From Rhodococcus sp. H36-A4 (GTDB lineage: Bacteria > Actinomycetota > Actinomycetes > Mycobacteriales > Mycobacteriaceae): 64,000 nucleotides of DNA. The stretch spans positions 1 to 64,000 of the forward strand of contig NZ_JAPVLQ010000002.1 in NCBI RefSeq assembly GCF_027158005.1. The letters are read 5' to 3'. The position numbers and the translations under genes are program-made. Positions 24,448-35,772 of this stretch are shown here, piece by piece (the stretch's first letter is position 1; each line of letters begins with the position of its first letter). A model generated the notes under the pieces. The model ran no database searches and had not been told where the DNA came from. It saw nothing but the letters and a program-made list of their open reading frames with translations.

Positions 24448-25382
24448 ACGGCGCGATGCGCGGGAAGGATCGTGTCTCGTTCGCCAGCGATGTCACCCGT
24501 TCCAGCAACCAGTGACAGATAGTGATTGAGCTGCGCGGACAGCGGCTCCTCGCTGTATCGAATGGTGGGAATTTCGATCACTGTCTGTTGTTGGTAGCCG
24601 TCCCGGTCCGCCGGCATGTCGTCGGCGATGTGTCGATAGATCGTGATGTCTCGACGCAACAAGTCGATCTCGATCAATCGATCGGTCTCCAGAAGGGAAA
24701 GCTGACGGATCTTTCGCTGGCTCACCCTGCTTGCCGAGATCGTCGCCACTGAACCCGACTCGAAACGCAGAACGGCGTCGGCGCAGTCCTCCGCCTGATT
24801 GTCACGGGAGGCCGGATGGAAGTACCCGAATTCCCCCTTCACTCGAGTCGGTTCGGAACCGATGAAACCGATGGCCAGGTCGACGTCGTGAATAAGCAGG
24901 TCGGTGGCCACACCCGTCGCGATGCGAGAAACGAAAGGTGAATGACGTACCCCGTTCACCTGCCACACTTCCCCGGCGAACTCTCGTGCTGTGCGCACCG
25001 CGGGATTGAATCGTTCGAGCAATCCACACATCAGCGGAACGTCCGCAGCAGCGGCTCGTTCGACCAGGTCTGCGCTCTGCTCGTACGTCGTCGCAAGCGG
25101 TTTCTCGACCAACACCGGTTTGCCGAGATCCAATATCCGCCCGGCTATGTCGTAGTGCGCCTGCGTAGCCGCCGCCACGACGACAGCGTCGATTCCTTTC
25201 AGGTCGTCGAAATCTGCTGCCCACGTCGTGGAAAAACGCTCGGCGACGGCCCGGCCCTGCTCTTCTCGCGGCTCGATGAGGAGCGCAAGCTCACACGATG
25301 CCGACTGGGAGATGACTCGGGCGTGCAGCGAGCCCATCTGGCCTGAACCGACCAGGGCGATCCTCGGTAGAGAAGTGCTCAT
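24417..25382 (-). CDS. Gfo/Idh/MocA-family sugar dehydrogenase
   Basis: The 321-residue protein has the N-terminal NAD-binding motif IALVGSGQMGSLHARVI, DAVVVAAATQAHYDIA, the family EKP motif in KPVLVEKPLATTYEQS, and a GVATDLLIHDVDLAIGFIG segment with the conserved His of the active site. It starts 1 nt after the stop of the aminotransferase gene. This pairing matches WbpB-WbpE and GnnA-GnnB systems, where the dehydrogenase makes a 3-keto UDP-sugar that the aminotransferase aminates. That function is inferred from context. Confidence 0.8.
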   Translation of the reverse strand: MSTSLPRIALVGSGQMGSLHARVISQSASCELALLIEPREEQGRAVAERFSTTWAADFDDLKGIDAVVVAAATQAHYDIAGRILDLGKPVLVEKPLATTYEQSADLVERAAAADVPLMCGLLERFNPAVRTAREFAGEVWQVNGVRHSPFVSRIATGVATDLLIHDVDLAIGFIGSEPTRVKGEFGYFHPASRDNQAEDCADAVLRFESGSVATISASRVSQRKIRQLSLLETDRLIEIDLLRRDITIYRHIADDMPADRDGYQQQTVIEIPTIRYSEEPLSAQLNHYLSLVAGTGDIAGERDTILPAHRAVHEATVSASS

Positions 25383-25383
25383 G

Positions 25384-26484
25384 TCAGACTCCCATTGCTT
25401 CGCGCACGGCGGAAACGATCTTGTCGATGTCGGTGCCGGATAGCCGAGCGTGAACCGGGATGCTCAGGCACCGCGCGGCAACCGACGTCGCTACGGGCGT
25501 GTCCTCGATGATCACGCGAGGATGCTCGCGATAGCAGTCGTAGTCGTACACCGTCTTGGGATAGTAAATGCCGCTTCCGATTTCGCGTTGCATCAGACGC
25601 TCAGCGAGATCGTCTCGGCTGATCGGCGCGTCTTCGGCCACGATGACGGTGAATTGGTGCCACACGTGCCCTCTTCCCGACAGTTCGCTTGGAAGGGTCA
25701 AGCCGACAACATCGTTCAATCCGTCTCGCAACAGCTCGGCATTTCTTCGGCGCTGAGCAACCTGCTCCAAATACGTATCCAGCTGCGGCAGAGCAAGACT
25801 GGCCTGCAGATCCGTCATACGATAGTTGTGACCGACCATCTCGTACACGTAGCGCGACCGCATGCCTTGATTACGGAGCACCCTGAGCCGATCGGCCACC
25901 GCATCGTCGTCGGTCGTGATCATTCCGCCCTCGGCGGTCGTGAGATTCTTCGTCGCATAGAACGAGAAGCAGCCGGTGCCGAAAGTCCCGACGCCCTTTC
26001 CATCCAACGTCGCCCCGTGCGCCTGCGCGGCATCCTCGACGACTGCGAGACCGTGCGACTGCGCGAGCGGCATCAACGCACTCATATCGGCCGGTTGACC
26101 ATAGAGGTGAACGGGCATCAAGACCTTCGTCCGGTCGTTGATCTTGCTCTCGACGGTCGCCGGATCGAGATTGAAGTCCGATTCGGAGATGTCCGCGAAC
26201 CTGGCGGTAGCCCCCGATTCGAGAATGGCATTGAGCGTCGCGACGAAAGTGAAGGGTGTGGTGAGCACTTCATCACCCGGCTCGAGATCGCGCACCTGCA
26301 GCGCAGCGGTCAGCGCCGTTGTGCCGTTGTTGACGGCCACGGCGTGGCGTGCGCCGACCAACTGGGCGAAGCCGTCCTCCAGACGCTTCACCTTCGGTCC
26401 CTGGGCGACAATTCCCGATCGCAAGGTGTCCAGCACTTCGCGCTCGACATCCTCCCCGAAAGAGATGCTGGAAACAGAAATCAC
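25384..26484 (-). CDS. DegT/DnrJ/EryC1-family sugar aminotransferase
   Basis: The 366-residue PLP enzyme has VAVNNGTTALTAALQVRDLE, GDEVLTTPFTFVATLNAIL, VVEDAAQAHGA and FSFYATKNLTTAEGGMI, with the PLP lysine intact. It should aminate a keto-sugar nucleotide, using the product of the adjoining dehydrogenase; an acyltransferase gene diverges on its other side. The GTG at 26484 is chosen because GAGGAG stands 7 nt upstream and the residues before it are not typical. It forms an operon with the dehydrogenase gene. Confidence 0.85.
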   Translation of the reverse strand: MISVSSISFGEDVEREVLDTLRSGIVAQGPKVKRLEDGFAQLVGARHAVAVNNGTTALTAALQVRDLEPGDEVLTTPFTFVATLNAILESGATARFADISESDFNLDPATVESKINDRTKVLMPVHLYGQPADMSALMPLAQSHGLAVVEDAAQAHGATLDGKGVGTFGTGCFSFYATKNLTTAEGGMITTDDDAVADRLRVLRNQGMRSRYVYEMVGHNYRMTDLQASLALPQLDTYLEQVAQRRRNAELLRDGLNDVVGLTLPSELSGRGHVWHQFTVIVAEDAPISRDDLAERLMQREIGSGIYYPKTVYDYDCYREHPRVIIEDTPVATSVAARCLSIPVHARLSGTDIDKIVSAVREAMGV

Positions 26485-26656
26485 TAGGCGTCTCCTCGGA
26501 AGACTTCGTTCACGACTCGATAGCCGCCGATGTGGACAATCACACAAGGACACTATCGAACCCACCACGCGGTTCCTGCCGCCCTGGCCCCGCGGGTACT
26601 GTCCCTGCTGAATGATTGTGGACGAAACAGTGGTTCGACCAGGAGGGCAGTCTCGA

Positions 26657-27385
26657 GTGTCAGCAAGTTCGGTAGGCAGCAATTGCCAAATCCATGAGAC
26701 GGCAATCATCGGCGACGGAGTACGAATCGGTGACCGAGTCACGATCGGTCCGTACGCCGTGCTCACGGGCCCCCTGGAGGTGGGAGACGACTGCTGGATC
26801 GGCGCGCAGACGGTCCTCGGAGCACCACCCGAAATCTACGGGCATCCTCACTTCGCGTCGTACACCGAGGCCAGCGATGGTTTCGGCGTCACTATCGGAC
26901 CGCGCACCGTCATTCGCGAACTCACCGCCGTGCACAAAGGTAGCGAACGCCCGACCACGATCGGCTCCGATTCGTTCATCATGAATCGAATATCGGTCGG
27001 CCATGACTGCCAATTGGGCGATGGCACGATCGCTGCGCCGGCCGTGACCTTCGGCGGACATGTGACCTTGGGCGCCGGATGCAACATGGGTATGAACAGC
27101 ACGATCCATCAGCGTCGCGTGATGGGATCCGGCGCCATGGTCGGCATGGGTGGCATCGCAACCAAGGATGTTCCGCCATTCGCCACCGTCGTGGGTAATC
27201 CTGCACTTCTGCACAGCGCGAATACCGTCGGCATGTCGCGCAAAGGCTATGACTCTGCCGATATCGACGCCATTGCCGCCGCTTATTCCGAAGGCTCCCT
27301 GCCGGCGCTCGACGAGCTGAGCGAAACAGCGGCACAGGCATTCGCCTGGTGGAACGGGCTGGTCACCAAACCGCTTCTGACCTGA
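26657..27385 (+). CDS. LpxA-like left-handed beta-helix acyltransferase
   Basis: The 242-residue protein shows hexapeptide repeats from NCQIHETAIIGDGVRIGDRV onward and the LpxA-type features VLGAPPEIYG, TVIRELTAVHKG and NRISVGHDCQLGDG, with a helical C-terminal tail. In LpxA the equivalent histidine is the catalytic base for transferring an acyl chain to UDP-GlcNAc or its 3-amino analogue. Gram-positive bacteria make no lipid A, so here it probably N-acylates an amino-sugar nucleotide made by the divergent aminotransferase-dehydrogenase operon. GTG at 26657 follows AGGAGG by 10 nt; an ATG at 26612 lacks a ribosome site. Confidence 0.75.
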   Translation: MSASSVGSNCQIHETAIIGDGVRIGDRVTIGPYAVLTGPLEVGDDCWIGAQTVLGAPPEIYGHPHFASYTEASDGFGVTIGPRTVIRELTAVHKGSERPTTIGSDSFIMNRISVGHDCQLGDGTIAAPAVTFGGHVTLGAGCNMGMNSTIHQRRVMGSGAMVGMGGIATKDVPPFATVVGNPALLHSANTVGMSRKGYDSADIDAIAAAYSEGSLPALDELSETAAQAFAWWNGLVTKPLLT

Positions 27386-27468
27386 CCACCCGCGGGTTCG
27401 TCCAGAGAACGGCTGGGCTATTGGTATCGTCGGGATTCGTTACATTGTCGTTGAAAGGGTGAAACCCG

Positions 27469-28488
27469 GTGAGTTCTATCGAAGAACCGGAATCCACGCC
27501 TGCTGACGACGCTCCGAAACGTACGAAACGTACGAAACGTACCGTCCTGGCGAACGTCGCCCGCGTCGCGGTCACTCTGGCGATTCTCGTCGCCATCGTC
27601 TTCGCAGTGAAATCACAGTGGTCCGAGGTGAAGGACACCATCGACCAGCTGAGCTGGTGGTCACTCATCGCGTCGGCACTGTTCGTGTTTCTCGGAATGG
27701 GTGCGGCCGTTCGTGCTTGGCAGCATGCGCTCGGCGCACTGGAGCAGCCGATCCCCGCTTTCGACGCCGCCCGCTGTTATCTGGTCGGCCAACTCGGAAA
27801 GTACCTTCCCGGCAGCGTATGGGCATTCGTTCTCCAGACCGAGCTTGTTCGACGCGCTGGCGTATCTCGCGCAGCAGGCTTCACCGCCGTTCTCGTCACA
27901 GTCGGGCTCAGCACGACCTCTGCTCTCGTCGTCGGGTTACTTGGACTGCCGGCGCTGTTTCAGGTCAGCACCGTGGCAGCGGTCGCCGTCATCGTGCTGG
28001 TTCCGATAGCACTCGTCTGCGCGTATCCCCCGGTCCTGACGCATCTCGTCAACCTGGCCTTGAAGCTCCTGCGGCGCCCGCCGCTCCACAAGCCGCTCAC
28101 CATGCGCAAGATCGGCCTGGCTTTGGGATGGTGCGGGGCAAGCTGGATTCTTTACGGGGTCCACCTGTGGATCCTCGCCTCGAGCACCGCCGGTTTTCAA
28201 GTCGGTGGCCTCATCGAGTGCATCGGGGCTCTCGCCCTCGGAATGTGCGCCGGGGTGTTGGTCATCGTCGTGCCATCGGGAATCGGCGTTCGCGAAGCGG
28301 TGATCGTTGCCGCGCTGTCTCCGTTCATGGATGCCGGCGTCGCCCTCGGTCTGGCACTCGCCTCACGTCTGGTGTTCACACTCTGCGAAGTCCTCGCGGG
28401 AATAGTCGCGGCACTGGCCGGCTCTCGCGCACTACGAAACATGTTCGTCCACGAGCATTCTCGGGTAGCGCAGCCGATCAAGGCGTAG
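27469..28488 (+). CDS. Flippase-like/lysylphosphatidylglycerol synthase TM-family protein (YbhN-like)
   Basis: The 339-residue integral membrane protein has the UPF0104 pattern: SWWSLIASALFVFLGMGAAV, YLVGQLGKYLPGSVWAFVLQ, and about eight hydrophobic segments ending with basic residues. There is no soluble synthetase domain. Members are suspected lipid or polyprenyl-sugar translocases. Its place among glycan genes, 83 bp after the acyltransferase, suggests it moves or helps polymerise the modified glycolipid. The start is GTG at 27469. Confidence 0.75.
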   Translation: MSSIEEPESTPADDAPKRTKRTKRTVLANVARVAVTLAILVAIVFAVKSQWSEVKDTIDQLSWWSLIASALFVFLGMGAAVRAWQHALGALEQPIPAFDAARCYLVGQLGKYLPGSVWAFVLQTELVRRAGVSRAAGFTAVLVTVGLSTTSALVVGLLGLPALFQVSTVAAVAVIVLVPIALVCAYPPVLTHLVNLALKLLRRPPLHKPLTMRKIGLALGWCGASWILYGVHLWILASSTAGFQVGGLIECIGALALGMCAGVLVIVVPSGIGVREAVIVAALSPFMDAGVALGLALASRLVFTLCEVLAGIVAALAGSRALRNMFVHEHSRVAQPIKA

Positions 28489-28495
28489 CTGCCAG

Positions 28496-30241
28496 TCAAG
28501 GTCCAGCTGGGGACTCGGCTTGGGGCGCCCAGACACCGACGAAGCTGCCACACGATACTGCGCGACCTTTCAATCGAGAGCGAATGTCCGACAGGACACC
28601 GGATGGGTCCACGATCGGAGCTGTAGGTGCGACCACCGCAGGAACCTCGGATGCACTCGCCAACTGCTCGGGTCCGACGGTTGCGAACAAGACCAGGTAC
28701 TGATCGTTCTCCTGCATCCGATCCGCCTCCGCCCGTATCCTCTCGCGCGAATCTCCGATCAGCTCGATCGGTAGCATCCAATCGAGCGGAAATGGATTGT
28801 GCAAATGCAGCGCAGGGTAAACGAACGCATTGTCGGGAAGAATGGCGACATCTTCCGCCGGATAGGCCTCGATGCACTGACGTATCTGCTGAATGTAGGC
28901 GAACGTACTGGGGTTGGATTCGATCCCGCGCATGTCAGGAATTGCGGTGCCGAGGTCCGCCACCAATTCATCGCGTGGGCGGTCACGGTACGGATTCTGT
29001 GCCTGCTCCACAGTCACGAACCCGGCAACGACGACAGTGACCGTTGCCGCCGCAGCAAGAGCTTCGCCCCGTCGAATCCACAAATTCTGTTCCGATACGG
29101 TCGGCAAGATTAGGTTCCGTTTGACCAGGTCGAGCGTTAACAAGACCATGCTGCCTGCCAGGAGCGTCGGCGAGTCGTAACCCCAGGACAGGCTGGCCAT
29201 CCAGGCCAGGAGAAGCAATCCCAGCGGTCGCCACGGAATGGTTCGACGGGAATGTGCATCGACGAGAACGCATGCGGCAAGCATCCAGAAGAGGACGATG
29301 CCCCACACTCCCGCACGTTCCAGCCTTCCCTGGAAGACGACGAGTAGCACCGTTGCTACAGCTACCGAGGCTGGCAATACACTGAGCCACCTGGACCATC
29401 GGGCCGGAACACGTTGCGGAAGAACAATAATGAAAACAATGGCCGAGACGAACACCGCGATCGCGATTACAAACGATGACGAAAAACCTGGATCGAAGAT
29501 GCGTCTGCCCGTGGCGGCGACACCACCGGTCAGTTGCGAAAGCATGTCACCGAAACCGCCGGCCGCAGTGACAACCAACAGATAGGCCAGCGGCGCCGCC
29601 AGGAGCACCACGATGTCGATTCCGAGACGCCGAAAACGCGGACGCTTCTTCGAAGCGGGATGCACAAGCAGGACAACGAGACCGACTGCGACTGCAGGAA
29701 CGAAACTTTGTTTGGTTATCGAGGCGAATCCGAGCGCGAAGAGACCGAACTTATAGAGGAGTGTTCGATCTGTACGTAGTCCGATATCCAATGCCCACCA
29801 ACCACATACGACGAGAAAAATGCCATCGATGGTGTGCCACGCATTGATCGGGAACAAATGGATGTTGAGAAACACCGCTGCGACAACCATCGATGTCCGC
29901 AACAGGCCCCATTGCCTGAGTGGATAATCTGACGTCCACGACGCGAGGACTACGGTCAGGATGATCATCTGAAGTGTTGCAACTGCAATCGATATCAGAA
30001 ACAACGGGCCTGGTAGCAGTAAATCCAGAACATGCAGATACGCAGACCCCAATGGCCGTGCCGAAATGATGTCGAGATGCGGAATCTCTCCGTGAAGGAC
30101 CCGCCAGCTTTGAGCTACAACGAAGCCCTGATCAGTCGGATTGAACCCGAACCGCTCGATGCCGAGAGTGATAGCACCGGTGAGAACAATTATCCAGAGT
30201 AAATGAAGCGCCATCCTGCGGGTCGACGCATGCTGCAGCAC
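28496..30241 (-). CDS. Polytopic membrane protein, GT-C-like
   Basis: The roughly 581-residue protein has some ten hydrophobic segments followed by a soluble C-terminal domain from about residue 420. The first loop, FNPTDQGFVVAQSWRVLHGE then IPHLDIISARPLGSAYLH, looks like the acidic catalytic loop of GT-C (GT39/GT83-like) glycosyltransferases. Start choice is uncertain: GTG at 30241 or ATG at 30214, neither with a good ribosome site; translation may depend on the rmlB gene that ends 33 bp upstream. Its function is unknown beyond probable sugar transfer from a polyprenyl donor. Confidence 0.6.
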   Translation of the reverse strand: MLQHASTRRMALHLLWIIVLTGAITLGIERFGFNPTDQGFVVAQSWRVLHGEIPHLDIISARPLGSAYLHVLDLLLPGPLFLISIAVATLQMIILTVVLASWTSDYPLRQWGLLRTSMVVAAVFLNIHLFPINAWHTIDGIFLVVCGWWALDIGLRTDRTLLYKFGLFALGFASITKQSFVPAVAVGLVVLLVHPASKKRPRFRRLGIDIVVLLAAPLAYLLVVTAAGGFGDMLSQLTGGVAATGRRIFDPGFSSSFVIAIAVFVSAIVFIIVLPQRVPARWSRWLSVLPASVAVATVLLVVFQGRLERAGVWGIVLFWMLAACVLVDAHSRRTIPWRPLGLLLLAWMASLSWGYDSPTLLAGSMVLLTLDLVKRNLILPTVSEQNLWIRRGEALAAAATVTVVVAGFVTVEQAQNPYRDRPRDELVADLGTAIPDMRGIESNPSTFAYIQQIRQCIEAYPAEDVAILPDNAFVYPALHLHNPFPLDWMLPIELIGDSRERIRAEADRMQENDQYLVLFATVGPEQLASASEVPAVVAPTAPIVDPSGVLSDIRSRLKGRAVSCGSFVGVWAPQAESPAGP

Positions 30242-30273
30242 ACTCCGACCCCGCAGGACACCACTGTCAGTTC

Positions 30274-32132
<1,859 letters not shown>

Positions 32133-32133
32133 C

Positions 32134-32988
32134 ATGACAGGAGGATTCGAGGTTGATACCGCTGAGGTCGCCGGCCTCGGAAGTCTGGCGGACCGTATCG
32201 GTCACGGCACCTTGGCGAGCCATCGCTATATCGGCGAACATGCAGGCCTCAGCGGCACCATCCCCGGACAGATTTTACAACGGTTGGCACCGTTCATCAC
32301 GAACTATCAGGCCAAGAAGATCCCCGTCTTAGGAAGAAGCCTGGCAGATCGAACGGATTGTCGAAATATGCTGGCAAGCTATGGATCTGACCATGGAACT
32401 TGTCCGCAACATCGAGGAAGTGGTCGACGACTTCGGGCGGTTCCTGGATGCGATCGCCGATCCCACCGGCCGGATCGGCCGGACCATCGAACAGCATCTG
32501 ACCCCGCTGACCGACTTTCTCGACAAAGGAAAAACCGCAATCGACACCGGAAAGACTGTCGACATCACCCCACTGATCTTCACTCCCGACGAGAGGTTCT
32601 CCGTCGGAGAAGGCTCAGCACCCTGGCAGGACGCACGACCGACGACCCAGCAACGAGTGCTGCTCGAGATCGCGTACTCGACTCGCTGAATCGGCTCGAT
32701 GCGGCACGTCGGCACGCGGAGAGTGTCACCATCGGGGCATCGACCGCGCGTCACATCGTCACTGCAAAGTTTCTTGCGCGCCTCGCCGAATCGACACATG
32801 CGTCGCCGGAGTTGCGTGAGTTTTCTCGGCGAGTTTCAGCGAAAGACACCACTTGGGACCGCATCGAACTCGACGCAAAACCCATACCCGCCGAGGTACA
32901 CGAACTCCGCGCAGACCCTCTGGTCGATTGGCCGGGAAATTGGCCACTACAGACCGAGGAACAGCCGTTTCGCATCGAATGGCAATGA
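32134..32988 (+). pseudogene. Frameshifted gene, ESX/T7SS-substrate-like N-terminus
   Basis: Coding character runs through 855 bp but changes frame twice. Frame 1 gives MTGGFEVDTAEVAGLGSLAD to about 32330. Frame 2 then continues EEAWQIERIVEICWQAMDLT to about 32620. Frame 1 resumes with GRTTDDPATSAARDRVLDSL to the stop at 32988. A one-base insertion and a one-base deletion would explain this, through real decay or sequencing error. The first about 60 residues resemble small helical WXG100/EspC-like proteins of actinobacteria. The reconstructed protein would have about 284 residues. Translationally adjacent to the upstream exported protein. Confidence 0.55.
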
Positions 32989-33032
32989 CCGCGGACGCGC
33001 GCAGACCTTTCTGATCTGCGAGACTTCCGAAT

Positions 33033-33902
33033 ATGCGGGGAATTATTCTGGCGGGCGGTACCGGGTCGCGTCTTCATCCGATCACGATGGGCATCAGCAA
33101 GCAGTTGGTGCCGGTGTACGACAAGCCGATGATCTATTACCCACTCTCGACGCTGATCTTGGCCAATATCCGCGACATTCTGATCATCACCACCGAACAG
33201 GATTCGCAGCAGTTCCAACGTCTGCTCGGTGACGGCTCCCAGTTCGGCATCAACCTGACATACAAGGTTCAGCACGAGCCGAACGGGCTCGCTCAGGCGT
33301 TCGTCCTCGGAGCGGACCATATCGGCTCCGACAGTGCCGCTTTGGTGCTCGGCGACAACATCTTCTACGGCCCCGGACTGGGATCGCAGCTGGGCAGATT
33401 CGGTGACATCGACGGCGGAGCAGTCTTCGCCTACGAGGTGAAGGATCCCAGCGCATACGGCGTCATCGAGTTCGACGCCGCCGGCAAGGCGATCTCGTTG
33501 GAAGAGAAGCCGAAAGTCCCGAAGTCGAACTTCTCCGTCCCCGGCCTGTACTTCTACGACAACGACGTACTCGCCATCGCCCGCGATCTGGAGCCTTCGG
33601 CGCGGGGCGAATACGAGATCACCGACGTCAACCGGCACTACCTCGACGCTGGGCGTCTTGCCGTGGAAGTGTTGCCCCGCGGGACGGCATGGCTCGATAC
33701 CGGCACCTTCGATTCGCTACTGGACGCCTCCAATTATGTGCGCACCATCGAGCAACGGCAGGGCCTGAAAATTGGTTCACCGGAGGAAGTGTCGTGGCGT
33801 CGGGGATTCATCACCGACGATCAACTGCGGGAACGGGCAACAAAGCTGGTCAAATCCGGGTACGGGCAGTATCTGCTCGACCTCGTCGATCGCGGCAAGT
33901 AG
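33033..33902 (+). CDS. rmlA: Glucose-1-phosphate thymidylyltransferase
   Basis: The 289-residue enzyme begins [20 protein letters not shown], the nucleotide-binding signature, followed by [27 protein letters not shown], the sugar-phosphate region [19 protein letters not shown], and [14 protein letters not shown]. Length and motifs match bacterial RmlA. It couples dTTP and glucose-1-phosphate to dTDP-glucose, the first step to dTDP-rhamnose. The rmlC gene follows after 13 bp in the same operon. Confidence 0.96.
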   Translation: MRGIILAGGTGSRLHPITMGISKQLVPVYDKPMIYYPLSTLILANIRDILIITTEQDSQQFQRLLGDGSQFGINLTYKVQHEPNGLAQAFVLGADHIGSDSAALVLGDNIFYGPGLGSQLGRFGDIDGGAVFAYEVKDPSAYGVIEFDAAGKAISLEEKPKVPKSNFSVPGLYFYDNDVLAIARDLEPSARGEYEITDVNRHYLDAGRLAVEVLPRGTAWLDTGTFDSLLDASNYVRTIEQRQGLKIGSPEEVSWRRGFITDDQLRERATKLVKSGYGQYLLDLVDRGK

Positions 33903-33915
33903 AGGATTTGTGTAG

Positions 33916-34500
33916 ATGAGTTTTCGTGAATTGAAAATCCCCGGTGCGTTCGAATTCACCCCGCGCCAGTTCGGTGACGATCGCGGTGTGTTCTTCGAAT
34001 GGTTCAAAGCGTCGGCGTTCGAGGAGGCAACCGGGCGATCGTTGGATCTGCTGCAGGCGAACTGCTCGGTCTCCGCTGCCGGAGTCCTTCGCGGGATCCA
34101 CTTCACCACCAACCCGCCCGGGCAGGCGAAATACGTCACCTGCGCCCGCGGAGCGTTCCTCGATGTCATCGTCGACCTGCGGGTCGGATCCCCGACGTTA
34201 GGGCAGTGGGACAGCGTGCTGATCGACGATGTCGACCGCAAAGCGGTGTTCCTCTCCGAAGGACTCGGCCACGCCATCCTGTCTCTGGAAGACAACTCCA
34301 CCGTCATGTACCTGTGCTCGCTCGAGTACACCCCGGCGCTGGACCGCGATATCAACCCACTCGACCCGGCTCTTGGCATCGACTGGCCCACCACCGGCCG
34401 CGACGGCTCACCTCTGACCTACGAGCTCTCCGACAAGGACAAAGCCGCCCCCACCCTCGCCGAAGCCCTCGAAGCGGGGAACCTCCCCATCTTCCGGTGA
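33916..34500 (+). CDS. rmlC: dTDP-4-dehydrorhamnose 3,5-epimerase
   Basis: The 194-residue cupin enzyme starts MSFRELKIPGAFEFTPRQFG and shows DDRGVFFEWF, NCSVSAAGVLRGIHF with the catalytic His, GAFLDVIVDLRVGSPTLGQW, GLGHAILSLEDNSTVMYLCS and NPLDPALGIDWP. These are the hallmarks of RmlC. It epimerises the keto-sugar produced by RmlB. A terminator hairpin follows its stop. Confidence 0.95.
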   Translation: MSFRELKIPGAFEFTPRQFGDDRGVFFEWFKASAFEEATGRSLDLLQANCSVSAAGVLRGIHFTTNPPGQAKYVTCARGAFLDVIVDLRVGSPTLGQWDSVLIDDVDRKAVFLSEGLGHAILSLEDNSTVMYLCSLEYTPALDRDINPLDPALGIDWPTTGRDGSPLTYELSDKDKAAPTLAEALEAGNLPIFR

Positions 34501-34509
34501 GTCGTCGTC

Positions 34510-34542
34510 GGGGCGACACCGCGGCCGTGCCGGCGTCGCCCC
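34510..34542. terminator. Terminator between convergent rmlC and terC
   Basis: GGGGCGAC at 34510-34517 pairs with GTCGCCCC at 34535-34542, extended inward by CCG/CGG-type pairs. The GC-rich hairpin lies 9 bp after rmlC and 28 bp from the terC stop, between convergent genes, so it can serve both. No U-tract is present. Confidence 0.6.
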
Positions 34543-34569
34543 AACACCCGATGCTGTGCGCCGAGAGGG

Positions 34570-35598
34570 CTACAAACGATCTGTCCGTCGACCGCGCCTG
34601 CTCCACAAAGGCTGAGCCGCAGCAAGTTCCGTTTCTGTCGCAGTTCGGAACGGAGACGCCGACCGGTCGACCTGCGGGTGGGCAGCCTGCCCTCGTGTGG
34701 CTCGCAAACTGAGTACCACGGAGATCGCAAGAATCGACGAGATGACGCCGAGCGAGATGGCGGTGGGGATGTAGAACACGTCCACCTTGAGTGCCATCTT
34801 GATGCCTACCCAGATCAGGACCAACGCCAGTCCCACCTTCAGGTACACGAACCGGTGCATCAGGTCCGCGAGCAGAAAGTACATCGCGCGCAGGCCGAGA
34901 ATGGCGAATGCGTTGGCGGTGAACACCAGGAAGGGGATGTCGGTGACGGCGAAGATCGCCGGGATGGAATCGACAGCGAAGACGATGTCGGTGACCTCTA
35001 CGAGGACCAGCACCGCCAGCAGCGGAGTGGCCAACGCCACGCCCCCGATGCGCACCACGAATTTCTGCCCGTAGAACGCGTCGGTCATGGGAACGTAGCG
35101 ACGAAACAGCCGCAGAGCTCGAGACTGTTCAGGATCGAGGTGCTCGTTGCGTTGACGCACCATCCGGTAGCCGGTGAAGATCAAGAACGCAGCGAAGAGG
35201 TAGAGAACCGCGCTGAAGCTGGCGATGAGGGCAGATCCCCCGGCAATGAAGATGCCGCGAAAGACCAGAGCACCGAGTACACCGAAGAACAGGACGCGGT
35301 GTTGCAACTCTCTGGGCACCGCGAAATACGTGAAGATGATGGCCCACACGAACACGTTGTCGACCGCCAGCGACTTCTCGATCAAGTAGCCGGCGAAGTA
35401 TTGCTGGCCGAACTCTGCACCGGCAGTGGCCCAGATCAGTACTCCGAAACCGACGCCGAAGGCGACCCAGATACCTGACCAGACGGCCGCTTCGCGCACT
35501 CCGATGACGTGTGCTTGCCGATGAGCGAACAAATCGACCGCGAGCATGGCGACGATGAAGCCGAGTACTGCCACCCAAGCCCAGAATGGAACAGACAT
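34570..35598 (-). CDS. TerC-family membrane protein, probable manganese exporter
   Basis: The 342-residue protein has about nine hydrophobic segments and the TerC/Alx motifs: acidic FLIEKSLAVDNVFVWAIIFTYF-type segment (EKSLAVDNVFV), a repeat of it near TDIVFAVDSIPAIFAVTDIP, and SALIASFSAVLYLFAAFLIF. Conserved Asp residues in the VDNVF and VDSIP motifs are thought to bind metal. TerC/Alx proteins export or handle Mn2+. The gene lies directly behind a yybP-ykoY riboswitch, which strongly supports manganese control. The extra C-terminal tail is Arg/Ala-rich and cytoplasmic. Confidence 0.88.
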   Translation of the reverse strand: MSVPFWAWVAVLGFIVAMLAVDLFAHRQAHVIGVREAAVWSGIWVAFGVGFGVLIWATAGAEFGQQYFAGYLIEKSLAVDNVFVWAIIFTYFAVPRELQHRVLFFGVLGALVFRGIFIAGGSALIASFSAVLYLFAAFLIFTGYRMVRQRNEHLDPEQSRALRLFRRYVPMTDAFYGQKFVVRIGGVALATPLLAVLVLVEVTDIVFAVDSIPAIFAVTDIPFLVFTANAFAILGLRAMYFLLADLMHRFVYLKVGLALVLIWVGIKMALKVDVFYIPTAISLGVISSILAISVVLSLRATRGQAAHPQVDRSASPFRTATETELAAAQPLWSRRGRRTDRL

Positions 35599-35603
35599 GA
35601 CAA

Positions 35604-35716
35604 CCTCCAGTTCTGTGAACTGGAGGTCTCTCCCGCCCGACGCGGGCCGCTCGCCGGGCCCGGATTGCCGGGCCGTGGTGACGACGAAGCTGCTGGGGGA
35701 TACTCCCCTCCTGTGG
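35604..35716 (-). promoter_or_regulatory. yybP-ykoY manganese riboswitch upstream of terC
   Basis: On the minus strand the leader contains AGGAGGGGAGTA at its 5' side, the conserved internal part CGTCGTCACCACGGCCCGG, and GGGAGAGACCTCC at its 3' side, which are the hallmarks of the yybP-ykoY class. The 3' CCTCC can pair with the 5' GGAGG to close the aptamer. It can instead pair, as part of CCTCCAGTTC, with GAACTGGAGG, which contains the terC ribosome site 5 nt before ATG. Metal binding should therefore free the ribosome site and switch terC translation on. Confidence 0.85.
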
Positions 35717-35772
35717 CCCTATTGAACCAGGACCTCGGCCCAGGATCAAGGAAACTTAGCGCACCACAATAT

